The translations under genes were made by a program, and so were the position numbers. This document shows, piece by piece, positions 50,575 to 60,573 of a stretch of 64,000 nucleotides of DNA (position 1 is the stretch's first letter; every line of letters begins with the position of its first letter). The stretch is taken from contig JAIUCV010000018.1 of the NCBI GenBank assembly GCA_026724425.1, positions 2,909,596 through 2,973,595 on the forward strand. Reading direction: 5' to 3'. The notes below the pieces were generated by a model, which searched no databases, was not told where the DNA came from, and saw only the letters and a program-made list of their open reading frames with translations. Source of the stretch: Erythrophleum ivorense. Taxonomy: Eukaryota; Streptophyta; Magnoliopsida; Fabales; Fabaceae.

Positions 50575-50760
50575 AAAAAGGTATGAAGTCACAACTTCAT
50601 TTGTCTTGAACAAGTTTTTTTTTCAATAGAATGCGTGTATGGTTGCATTAAAATTATACAACCAATCGAATGTTTTCAAAATTGTCGGCATGGCTAACTC
50701 AAATATCATACTAATGGGTAGATATTTCACCATAACCACTATCTCATTGCTTTCCATGTT
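50575..50760 (-). pseudogene. Degenerate copia protease fragment, left part
   Basis: The minus strand reads NEIVVMVKYLPISMIFELAM, then FDWLYNFNATIHAF and NLFKTNEVVTS. This follows the copia protease region pattern (S-D-W-W-x-D-S-G-A-T-x-H-x-C-N and x-L-F-K-T-Y-E). The catalytic D-S-G is lost (NFN). It is the continuation of the gag piece at 59294-60190, separated by CACTA element 3. Confidence 0.7.
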
Positions 50761-51783
50761 CACTATAAGAAAACAGCAAAAACCTCACCCCAAAAAATAA
50801 TTAGAACAATTTCAAATTTTGGTGAAAAATACTATACTTGCAAAAATTCTCAAAATTTTGAGTCATAAAAAATAACTAAGGAATTCACAGTTCTTGCAGA
50901 ATTTCTTTTGTAAGAACAATGGTTTTGTGAAAAATTTTTGAGAACATCAAAAAGTGATGTGAGAATACTTTTTCAAAAGTTATGATAAAATTTGTGACCT
51001 ATTTTGAAAAATTCTCACAATAATTTACTATAAATAAAAAAAATTCAATTTGTTTATGTTCTTGCAATAGTTTATCATGAGAACTATTTAAAAAAATTTT
51101 GCAAATTCTCACAAATTCTTTTGTATACTAAAATAATGAACTTTCAATGGTAGCAATAGTCATCCTAAAAGGTTTTTTTTTTATTTAAAAATATTTTAAT
51201 GGTGACAAAAATCGCTACTAAGAGGAATTTTTTTAAAAGAAATTATTTCATAACCATGAAGCACAAAACAAAGACTAATTATATTAATATATACCTTCAT
51301 AAATTTCCTCAGAAAGACTAGTAGAGAAGTGTCCAACCTTAGGTTCTAATAAGTAAACTAAATACTTATAAGCCTATTCAATGGGATCTCGAATATAGGA
51401 ATTCTAGTAAATAAATCAGTCAAATGAAAATTGCATTTCTATTTCCAATTTCCCCAGAGTGTTTGTCAACCTCTTTGAGCACTATTACTAATATGGCAGA
51501 CCAGATATCATCAGTACACAAAGCAAGAAAACAAGTATAAAGGTAAAGACCAATGCCACTGATCCTAGAAATTATTTTACAAGCCATGGGAAAAGGCTGC
51601 CTAACTTACACCAAACCAAACAAAAATATACATAATCCAAGATAAACTATTTCAAATCACGGATAAAAATAAAAAGAAGCATAAAAGCACCCATACGTCC
51701 ATGCAACACAAATTCTAAATTATTTGATAATAATGCTATTAGCTTTAAATTACCATTCAAGTAAAACAGAACCTGCTGGTTAC

Positions 51784-51952
51784 CTTTAAATCCTTTCTTC
51801 CCCTTAGTCTCAATTGGTATATTTTTAGCCATTTCTTTAATTATTTCTTGAACAATATATCTGTCTTGAAAGCCAGCATCATCGAGACTCAGTTCTATGC
51901 AATTGGCACTTGATAATGTTATCAGCTCTATATCAATAGATCTACTCCTAGC
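51784..51952 (-). pseudogene. Captured RFC3-like exon
   Basis: An exon with AG (minus) before 51952 and GT after 51784, open throughout: SRSIDIELITLSSANCIELS, LDDAGFQDRYIVQEIIKEMA, KNIPIETKGKKGFK. It corresponds to the part of replication factor C subunit 3 just before the Walker B region; in the known plant protein the same place reads as a D-A-G-F-Q-D-R-Y-I-V-Q-E-I-I-K-E block followed by T-K-G-K. RFC3 is a subunit of the clamp loader that places PCNA on DNA. Neighbouring RFC3 exons were not found, so this is a single-exon capture, intact in frame but not a gene. Confidence 0.85.
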
Positions 51953-52394
51953 CTAGAACCAATTCCAGAATAGTTAGAATAAATATCATGTCATATACTT
52001 AGTATTTAAAATACTTGTACCAAAAGTTCAAAACTAGGTCATCTGATTTTCTTACTCAACAAGCATTTTCCTTCAAAAATATAATATCTAGCAAACATAT
52101 TTAGTATTTTCTTTCAAAAGTTTAGCAACTTAGAATGCTTCAATTATGATACTATAAGGAATTTCTCTCAAGTCACAACATCGATAATGCGTAAATCAAT
52201 AATGGAAAATGAATCTTATATCCACTTTCCATGTCCTATATAATTTCCACCTTCACCAGTGATATGAAGAAAGAAAATTCAGAAACCAATCAAATTGTAG
52301 GCTAAAAGAATTGACAAAAACTGAGTTATATATTTGACCATCACTACAAAAAAATTATTATTTGATTGGTTATGCTAGCTAAGCATTCCAGCAC

Positions 52395-52460
52395 CGCAGC
52401 ACATATCCTCCTCTAATGAGAAGTCCTTTTCTTGCACCTGTTCATTTGCATCACATATGC
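52395..52460 (-). other. Possible captured exon, unidentified
   Basis: After cactatag on the minus strand an open frame reads GICDANEQVQEKDFSLEEDM and continues CCGAGMLS. The acceptor is good; the donor could not be placed. The family is not recognised. Confidence 0.25.
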
Positions 52461-52625
52461 CTATAGTGTGGTTTAGGCCAAAAATTACAAAAATAACATA
52501 AAATAAAATAAATAGACTAGAACAAACTAGAAGTACCAAATCAAGTATGAGGCAGTAATATGCCTTGGAAATTTGATAAATTCAAGTTCATAAGGAGAGA
52601 AGACACCTTCTGGCTGATTAAGATA

Positions 52626-52680
52626 CAACAACAACAACAACAACAATAATAACAAGAAGCTTTTTTTTACTAGGTGAGAA
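52626..52680 (-). mobile_element. Extremely short 5'-truncated LINE insertion
   Basis: 55 bases flanked by an 18-bp perfect target duplication, ttctggctgattaagata (52608-52625 and 52681-52698). On the minus strand the insert reads CTAGTAAAAAAAAGCTTCTT then a (TTG)n tail, matching the 3' end style of the LINE at 54024-56380, which ends in GGCTTTATTGTTGTTG. Confidence 0.85.
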
Positions 52681-53788
52681 TTCTGGCTGATTAAGATATA
52701 GTTACTTTATAGTTCACAGTCAAACTGCAATAGCATATATCTTATTTTGGCTCAGCTAAGATAAATTTAAGGAACCACAGTTCACCATATGCATTAGAGA
52801 GTAAACACCATGAAGAAGTAGAGAAATGAATATATATATATATATATAGAGGACAGGAGAACCGAAAATGAATAAGACAACAATTTTTCTTTATAACAGC
52901 TTTTCTTTCAAGAACATAATTTATTGATAGCTTTCTATCCTATCAGCAGTAACTAATGATCACACACCTCAATAAAGGTCCAGAAATTATCAACTACTAC
53001 AAATACTTCATATTCAACAATGTTGCAGGCTTGTAGCTACTCGCTATTAACAAAGTTTTCAAGAGAAAAAGTTGAAAAACCATACTGCCAACGAAAAGAC
53101 TCAGTATTTGAACAATTAGCAGGCTTACATCAATATAAATATCATGAATACAAGTGTCGAAGTAACTTTACCTAACATTAAATATATATATATATATATA
53201 TATATAGTCCAGCATACACGTTCTTTTCCTCTATTTTATTTCAAACAATTTTATATATAGTCTAGCATGTCATAATCATGTCCACTGAAACTGACTCGAC
53301 CCCTGTGCATTTTTACAATACCATGTTATTCGAAGGCAATTAATCTTTGAAACCTTAAACTAAAGGCCAGATTTTTCAAGCAATGTTTCAATCTAGAAAC
53401 TTCAAGTTTGAAGGAACATCAGAGACAGTTCATTCGTCAGGCAATATTTCAACATTTTATGCACTTCTTTTTCTTGGTAAATATGGAAATCAAATTAAAA
53501 CATAAACCAGTACAACATACCTTTCTTCTATTGAGCTTGCAACCTTCAATATGGATCCTTCACTTTGTAAGTATCAAAGAAGCTCTCTCTCTTCTTCTTT
53601 GGCACTGTCCTTCATGGATACACATTGAGAGAATTAAGAGATATAGGGAATGTAAAGTGATTGTCATTTTCCTTCTATTTAATTGTGATCTCTACAACCA
53701 ACCAAATTTAATTGCATTGTTCAAGAATTAATAATCTCAAAAAGTTTGATGTCCTTATTCTTTAAATAAGTAGTTAAGGAGGATAAAA

Positions 53789-53800
53789 GGGGGGGGGGGG
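53789..53800 (+). repeat. Homopolymer G tract (12)
   Basis: Twelve G residues following ggataaaa, near 53790, inside CACTA element 3. Confidence 0.85.
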
Positions 53801-54023
53801 AGTTGAAAGATATAAAGAGAAAGCATGGAAGATAAGTAAAAAATTTTGATGTAAACTCCAACATAATAGTACACAGCCTATGTCTAGGGGGACTATTACC
53901 AAACTCAATTGACACCGCCCTACTATTGACCAAAGAGAACACCAGAAATGAATATAAAAATAATAATAAATAACTGGGAAAATTGTAGGTTTCTACGACC
54001 AAAATTGGAAAGAAATCACACTT

Positions 54024-56380
54024 ACAACAACAATAAAGCCTTTTCCCATTGGGTGGGGTTGATTACATGGATCAATCGACGCCATAAACAGCTATTGTAA
54101 ATCATATTTTTAGACAAATCATTTAAATCTAAATCTCTCTTAATGATTTCTCCTATAGTTTTTCTTGATCTTCCTCTACCTCTAATTATAGGACTATTCT
54201 CCATCTTATCTATTCTCCTAACTAGGGCTTCTATAGATCTCCTCCACACATGACCAAACCATCTAAGTCGCGATTCTACTTATCTTTTTCCACAACAGAT
54301 GCAACTTCTACCTTCTCTCTAATGCATTCATTTCTAATTCTATCTCATCTAGTGTGTCCACTCATCCAACGCAACATTCTCATCTCTGCAACATTAAATT
54401 TATTCTCTTGTTGACTTTTTATTTCCCAACACTCAATTCCATACAACAATGCAGGTCTTATAACTGTGTCATAAAATTTACCTTTAAATTTGAGTAGTAT
54501 TCTTCTTTCACAAATAATCCTCAAACCACTCTTTCATTTCATCCACCTCGCTTGAATTCTATGTTTTACATCTTCTTCTATTTCCCTGTCATATTGTACG
54601 ATGGATCCAAAATACTTAAATCATGTGACTTGTAGCATAATATGTTCTCTAATTTTCACTTCTACACTAGAAGTGGTATATCTCTTATTAAACTTACACT
54701 CTATATACTCCATTTTATTTCTACTTAAACGAAATCCATAGACTTCTAGAGCTAGTCTCCATCTCTCTAACTTCTCATTCATTTCTTCTCTCGATTCACC
54801 AACTAGGACAATATCATTTGCAAAAAGCATGCACCATGACACCAGTTCTTGAATGTATTCAGTAAACACATCCAAAATTAAAGTAAAAAAATGAAGGCTC
54901 AAAGTTGACTCTTAATGTAGACCAATAGTTATTAGAAAATCTTCTGTAAGTCCACCTTTTGTTATTACACTGGTTGTAACCACTTCATACATATCTTGGA
55001 TTGCTCGAATATAAGCTATACGAACTCCTTTTTTCTCCAAAACCTTCCATAGAACCTTTGTTGACACTCTATCATGTGATTTTTCCAAATCAATAAACAC
55101 CATGTGTAAATCTCTTTAATTCTCTCGATATCTCTCCATTAATTTTTGCAACAAGTATATTGCTTCCATGGTTGACCTTCTTGGCATAAAACTAAATTAA
55201 TTCTCCATAACTTGAGTTTCTTACCTTAAACTTCGTTCAATTACTCTTTTTCATAATTTCATAGTGTGACTCATGAAATTAATTCCTTTATAATTTGCAC
55301 AATTTTGAATGTCTCCCTTATTCTTATAAATAGGGACTAAGGTACTTCTCCTCCACTCGTCTTGCATTCTCTTAGATCTCATAATTTCATTAAATAACTT
55401 TGTGAGTCAACTTATGCCGTTTTCTCTTAAACCCTTCCATACTTCAATAGGTATATTATTCGGTTCAACTACTCTGTCATTCTTCATTTACTCTAATGCT
55501 TATTTTACCTTTGACTGTTGAATTCTACGATAAAAAGTATAATTTTGATCCTTTTCTATAATATCGAACATATCCCATTGCAATAATATCTCGTGCCCTT
55601 TATTAAAAAGCTTTTTAAAATAACCCTTCTACCATTTTTTGATATCTTGTTCTGTGACCAAAACTTTTTCTTCTTCATCCTTAATACATTTCACTTGATC
55701 CACGTCTCTTGTTTTTCTTTCGCTACTTTTAGCCAACTTGTAAATACTTCTTTCTCCAACTTTAATACCTAAAGATTGGTATAACCCATAAAAAACTCTA
55801 ACTCTCGCTTCGCTCACCTCCTTCTTAGTATCTTTCTTAGCTACCTTATATTTTTCTCAATTTTCATTACTCTTACATAAAGACTATACTCTATAACACT
55901 CTCTTTTAACTTTAACTTTATTTTGCACGTTTGTATCCTACCAACAAGATTCTTTATCCCTAGATCCAAAACCTCTTGATTCACCTAATATTTTCTTTAT
56001 TATGTTTCTAATCTCTTCAACCATTCCATTCCACATATCATTAACACTTCCTTGTGTTCACCAAGATCTTTCTTTCACAATCCGTCTCTGTAAATTCTTT
56101 TTTATCCCCTTTCAGTTGCCACCACTTAGTTCTTAACACCCTATCTTAACCTTTGCTTTTTACTTTCCTTTTAAGTCGAGCATCCATAACCAAAACTCTA
56201 TAATTAGTTAAATTCTCTTCAGGTATAATTTTGCAATCCATGCAAAATTTTCTATCCAATTTCTTTATAAGAAAGAAATTAATTTAAGAACATGTCCTGC
56301 CACTTTTATACGTGATAAGATGTTCCTTATGTTTTCTAAAACAAGTGTTAGCTAATATAAGATCAAATGCTAATGAAAAG
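54024..56380 (-). pseudogene. LINE with endonuclease remnant and reverse transcriptase
   Basis: Read on the minus strand. The end of the endonuclease domain lies at 56230-56380 (LAFDLILANTCFRKHKEHLI, FFLIKKLDRKFCMDCKIIPE). A linker at 55629-55817 has RVFYGLYQSLGIKVGERSIY. Reverse transcriptase follows: MVFIDLEKSHDRVSTKVLWK (55103 down), GGLTEDFLITIGLH, then CMLFANDIVLVGESREEMNE (the catalytic F-A-D-D box reads FAND) and RLSRNKMEYIECKF. The C-terminal part at 54022-54249 contains MENSPIIRGRGRSRKTIGEI and ends in a (TTG)n tail at 54024. Stops and frameshifts break it throughout. The 5' end is truncated; a clear target duplication was not found. Confidence 0.88.
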
Positions 56381-56559
56381 CAAGATATAGACAGCTGGAG
56401 AAAGAAATGAAGGATAGCAGTAATAGTGACAGCTTATAATTTACAATCCCGTAAGTGCAGTGGTTGAATAAGGAAAAGAACTGATTCTAAAAAATAAGCA
56501 AACGCTTTAACCGAGATGATTAATTAGAAAGGTAAAGCTTAAGCATGATGCACAGATCA

Positions 56560-56795
56560 CCTTCACATAGCTCCAGCAATAAGGACCTCAACAGATCACA
56601 AGATGCACAGAAAGCGTAGGTTAGCATTTATCCCTAAAAGTGTGTTTTGATCTCTTGTCAAGTGAAATTTGAATAATATAATTTGAAATTAAATTATATT
56701 TAAACATACAAATTATTTAAGTACTTATCAAATGGATAAATATATATTGCAATCACCCTCACAGCGCTTCAACAATGAGGGCCTCACCTAACTCC
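56560..56795 (-). repeat. Duplicated ~35 bp exon-like block
   Basis: On the plus strand atcaccttcacatagctcca (56559) and atcaccctcacagcgcttca (56752) start two related blocks ending in ggacctc and gggcctc. On the minus strand each ends in a GTGA donor-like sequence. They may be copies of one captured exon end. Confidence 0.5.
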
Positions 56796-57519
56796 TCCTA
56801 TCAGGAAAAAATATAAATCCATCTAAAGATCTAAAAACAATTTATTGCAATCCACATAAAACATGCTTTATAGCATAGTGTGACCTTCCTTGTTGCACCA
56901 CAGAAGATGAATAAAATCATCACGTAAATTGTCTTTGCTACACCTTAAAAGACAGGAAATAATCTTCATGTTCCTAGATCTTTAAAACTTAAAAGCAGCT
57001 TTTAGTGCCATCATCCTTACCTCATATATGGTTCTCTCATCTAATCGCCCTATCTTTGTTTGTTCTAATTCCAGCACATAAACAAAAACATATTAAAGGG
57101 TGTGAGACACATGTAGGGAGGACCCATTAATCACATTATAGAAAATATTTTAGAGTTGTGAAATATGTAGATATGATCTAATTAAATCACTATATATAGT
57201 GAATGTAATTCAATAGTATAACTATAAGCATTCTGCTGCACGAAGTTTTATGAGCATAAATAATACCAATTCACTATTCAAATGACACTATTGATTTAAA
57301 TTAACATGGAGTATTCTCAAAAGTCAACAGCAAAAAAAAAAATTAGACTCACAGTTGATTTATCCACCTAAATATTATGACAGGCATATATTTCACATTA
57401 GAAAAAAAAATCATTGATCAAGATGAAAATATAATCAACCACGAGCATCTTTAATCAGCAGAACAGAGTAAAGAACACAATTTTGATTAGATATCATAAG
57501 AAACAGCAGGAGACATAAC

Positions 57520-57659
57520 CTGATTCAAACATTGAGAATGTCTATTACCATCAGAAAGTTCAGCACAGATCTCACAAATTTGGTCATTTTCTACAGTCAA
57601 ATCTACTGGCTCAGAGAAATAATCCAAAACATTTATTTCTTTAGGAAATTCTACATTGC
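57520..57659 (-). other. Captured exon, unidentified
   Basis: 140 bases between tgtgcag and gttatgtc on the minus strand, open throughout: NVEFPKEINVLDYFSEPVDL, TVENDQICEICAELSDGNRH, SQCLNQ. The CEIC pair suggests a zinc-binding segment but the rest of the pattern is missing. I do not recognise the protein. Canonical borders and an intact frame support capture of a host exon by CACTA element 3. Confidence 0.55.
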
Positions 57660-57831
57660 CTGCACAAAGATTATTAAAGGCTAAACATCAAAGAATATAA
57701 AGAGCAGTCACCAAAATGTATTGTAACATCATAGAATGTAAAGAGCATTTCATGCAAATGTTTCTTAGCCTCAATATATATATGTCAAAAACCCTTGTTT
57801 TGGGATAACTATCATTTTCATGTTCCACTAT

Positions 57832-57920
57832 CATGTTAGAGATGATGTGTTCAACCCAAGTCTTCAACTATCGCTCTAATTGTTTCAATTCTTTCATGCC
57901 CAACCCTAACAAATCCTCTC
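57832..57920 (-). pseudogene. Captured MADS-box K-domain exon
   Basis: After ttttaacag on the minus strand the frame reads GEDLLGLGMKELKQLER, a stop, then LKTWVEHI. This is the K-domain motif G-E-D-L-x-G-L-x-x-K-E-L-x-x-L-E-x-Q-L of type II MICK-class MADS transcription factors, a coiled-coil dimerisation segment. The stop replaces the conserved Gln. The donor end is not clear. The other K-domain piece is at 58528-58610. Confidence 0.8.
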
Positions 57921-58527
57921 CTGTTAAAATACTTCTGTTAGTCCACAAATATACAATAAACAAAGTATAGAGGGCAGTATGAAGGAATCCAAAGTTTGAT
58001 ATCCAGAAGACAAATAAATGAAATATTCATAAGAGTTCATGTGTATGAGCATAAGCATGTAATTCTAGCTCCCTATTTTCCCCAAGCACATGATGATGCA
58101 TTATATTAGATAGTTCCAAACTTGTTCCAGCTAAATCTTTTCCCCAGTCAAGAAATCAAATGAAGATGCACCATCACTTTTTAACAAACGAACTAATTCC
58201 CTTGATTGAATATTCAAATTTGGAACAAAAATTCAAATTGGACAGAAGATTTATTTATAGTTCAAATGTAAAACATTACAATCTTGAGCTCAAATTCAGA
58301 TGATGTCCGAAAGCTCCTGAATTTTTAATTAAAAAATTCAAGCAATTAGAGTAACAATGGTAATATATGAACCAAGAGCAAAAGTCATGAAACAGGGCAA
58401 AGTTGATTTGAAGCCCTGACTAAGAGTAAACTTGAGTACTTCTTAATCTTTAGTTAATACTTGATCCCCGTCTCACCCTTGAAAAAACATAAAATAAACA
58501 AGACAAAGAAAGATTGTTATTAAATAC

Positions 58528-58610
58528 CTTGATATAGGATATAATGCCTGAAAGTTTCATACATTCTTGGTGCAGCTTCTTGAGATCACGTCAATTTCCA
58601 AATATGATTT
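58528..58610 (-). pseudogene. Captured MADS-box exon preceding the K-domain exon
   Basis: The minus strand reads RDLKKLHQECMKLSGIISYI ending in AAG before gtattt, a splice donor. The L-x-K-L-x-x-E-x-x-x-L-x-G heptad pattern fits the I/K junction exon of MADS proteins and it lies 600 bases upstream (minus strand) of the K-domain exon, as in a normal gene order. The phase does not join perfectly to the next exon. The left limit is approximate. No MADS DNA-binding domain is present in the window. Confidence 0.5.
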
Positions 58611-58734
58611 CTTCCTAATTTGAAGTCGAACAAAAGGGAGTACATGAATTGAATAATCAATGAAAATTGACATAGGTCAGGAAAGAAATATTTCAAACCA
58701 TTTATTACCTCAACTAATCAAATAAAAAAATTCA

Positions 58735-59290
58735 TATTTTTTTTAATTCTTACCATAGATTAATATAAGTATGAAATCACATTTCTCCTTTTAAATCTTG
58801 CAAAAATCTTTGAAATTCTCATGGTAAATTTTCATGTCAACAAGAACAAAATTATTTAACATTTTATTTTTTATTTTTTCTTTTGTCTTTTTACCAGAAT
58901 AAAATTTATAATTTACATAAAAAATTTTTCATGAGAATTCAAAAAATTATACAAACATTTGTATTTTTTTTAAATTCTCATAATAAATTATCATGATAAA
59001 AAAATATAATTCTTACAATATATTTCTATTAGAATTAAGAAAATATTTGTTAATTTTTTTCTCATGAAAATTTCTTACAAGAATCATTGCCACCTTATTC
59101 TTGTCATAGCATTGCACATTTATCACAGTATTTCTCCTAAAAAATTCTCACAGACAAAACAAAACCCACAAGAATTTACTATAAAAATTGTAAAAAATTA
59201 TAAATTGTAACAAAGTTTGCAACAGAATTTCTCTCTGCAAAAATTCCACAACAATGTTCCGCAAAAAAAAAGCCTTGATTTCTTGTAGTG
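58735..59290. repeat. Right subterminal array of CACTA element 3
   Basis: Repeated tgagaattcaaaaaattat, attctcat and tcttacaa motifs in both orientations, ending tttcttgtagtg. Confidence 0.75.
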
Positions 59291-59293
59291 GTT

Positions 59294-60190
59294 TATAGCA
59301 TTAATATTTTTTGCTTTTTTGTTTTTTCCAAATTTGTAATTTCTTTTAAAATGGCGTTTATTCCCATCATGGAAACAAGATTTTGCAGTCTTCTTTGGCT
59401 TTTGGTCAGAAGTATGAGAATTAGGATTCTTTCTTGTGTTTTGGTATTTGTTGTTTGCATCCACATAATTGACTTTGTTGAAAACAATTTCTAAATGTTT
59501 ATTTTTAATTTCTTGTTTCTTCATTAATCTTTAAGTGCTTCAGAATTTGTTCTATAAGAAATGTTTTAGTGGCATGCAACAAAATTTTTCAAAGATCATT
59601 TAAAGTTGGAGGTAGTTTTGCAATTATAGCTCCTATTTGCAATGATTTCAGAAATTTCAATCTTCAAGCCTTTGAGTTTTGACACTAATACTTGCAAGCC
59701 ATGGACTTCATCCATGTTTAAAGTATTGTCATTCATGGTAAAAGCACTATAATTTATAATAAAAAAAGCTTATTTGTCCTTTGTTACTTTGTGTTATATT
59801 TGAATTCAAGCAAGTGCCAAATTTCTTTTTGTGATGAGATAGAAGTGAATACATCATACAAATAATCAAGTATTGAGGATATGACCATAACATAGCACTT
59901 CATCATCCATTCTCTTCATCCTTTGAACCTTCACTTCATCATTGTCCTTTTCAAATGGTGTGGGAAGTGGCTGTGATTTTGGATGAAGGACACATGCCAT
60001 TTTCATGGCTGAAAGAAGAAAGAGCATCTTGTCCTTTTATCTCTTGAAGTTAGTGCCATCAAAATGGTTCAATGTTACTAAATCTTGATTCATGACTTTG
60101 AAGGTAGATTTAGTAGTGGACTCCATATCAAATCTTGCTTTAACATTGTAAGAAAACATTGTTTAGGAATATGGAGTCAAAAAAACTAAA
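59294..60190 (-). pseudogene. Degenerate copia gag, right part
   Basis: On the minus strand from about 60160: STTKSTFKVMNQDLVTLNHF, DGTNFKR, KMLFLLSAMKMACVLHP, then DDEVLCYGHIL. Further down are VHGLQVLVSKLKGLKIEI (about 59690) and a zinc knuckle SCFHDGNKRHFKRNY near 59380, with two of its Cys changed. This is the gag of a Ty1-copia element whose W-x-D-K-M-x-F-L-L and D-E-L-L-C motifs are recognisable. Stops and frameshifts are present. The protease continues at 50575-50760 across CACTA element 3. Confidence 0.8.
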
Positions 60191-60573
60191 TTAGCATTAA
60201 AATGTGTGAAGTTTCACACTATCTTGAAAAGTAAGATTTGTCTCCAATGTAATGTTACAAGGTTTAGACAAATTTGGTTTTAGGAGTAATCTAAAGCACC
60301 CTAGAGAACAACCCTAAAAAATAGAGAAGTTCTCTCTTTCAAGAGTAAGCATAGGATCATAGATTAAGGATAAAGAGAGCTTTTCATGTTGTTCTATCAA
60401 AATGATAACCATGAAGTTATAAATACATAATCTAACCATCATGTCTTTTCACTCATTGGAAATGAGTCTTTTTAGATAAACTAAACCCACTGACAAAAGG
60501 ACAATGATGCTAGTCATGTCAAGATTGGTCATGATTACAATCTTTTGATTTTTTGACATTTCAATAGCAACTA
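60191..60573 (-). other. Probable 5' flank of the copia element
   Basis: No coding signal. By position this should contain the leader and part of the LTR of the minus-strand copia element, but no second LTR copy is in the window to confirm it. Confidence 0.3.

Larger units (their letters stand above)
50761..59290. mobile_element. CACTA element 3, 8.5 kb, carrying host exons
   Basis: Left terminus CACTATAAGAAAACAGC; reverse-complemented right terminus CACTACAAGAAATCAAGGC. A perfect 3-bp target duplication gtt flanks it (50758-50760, 59291-59293). It interrupts a minus-strand copia gag-protease frame whose halves lie on either side. Subterminal arrays at 50761-51130 and 58735-59290 carry tgagaattc and attctcacaa motifs as in CACTA element 2. 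No transposase frame was seen. Cargo includes RFC3-like and MADS-like exons and a LINE copy. Confidence 0.85.

Noticed and set aside
52342..52361. CACTACAAAAAAATTATTAT, a CACTA-like terminus inside CACTA element 3
   Set aside because: No partner end or subterminal array nearby, so it is not supported as a separate element.
53408..53731. 107-codon plus-strand open frame
   Set aside because: Low-complexity hydrophobic composition, no family resemblance, and no splice or promoter context.
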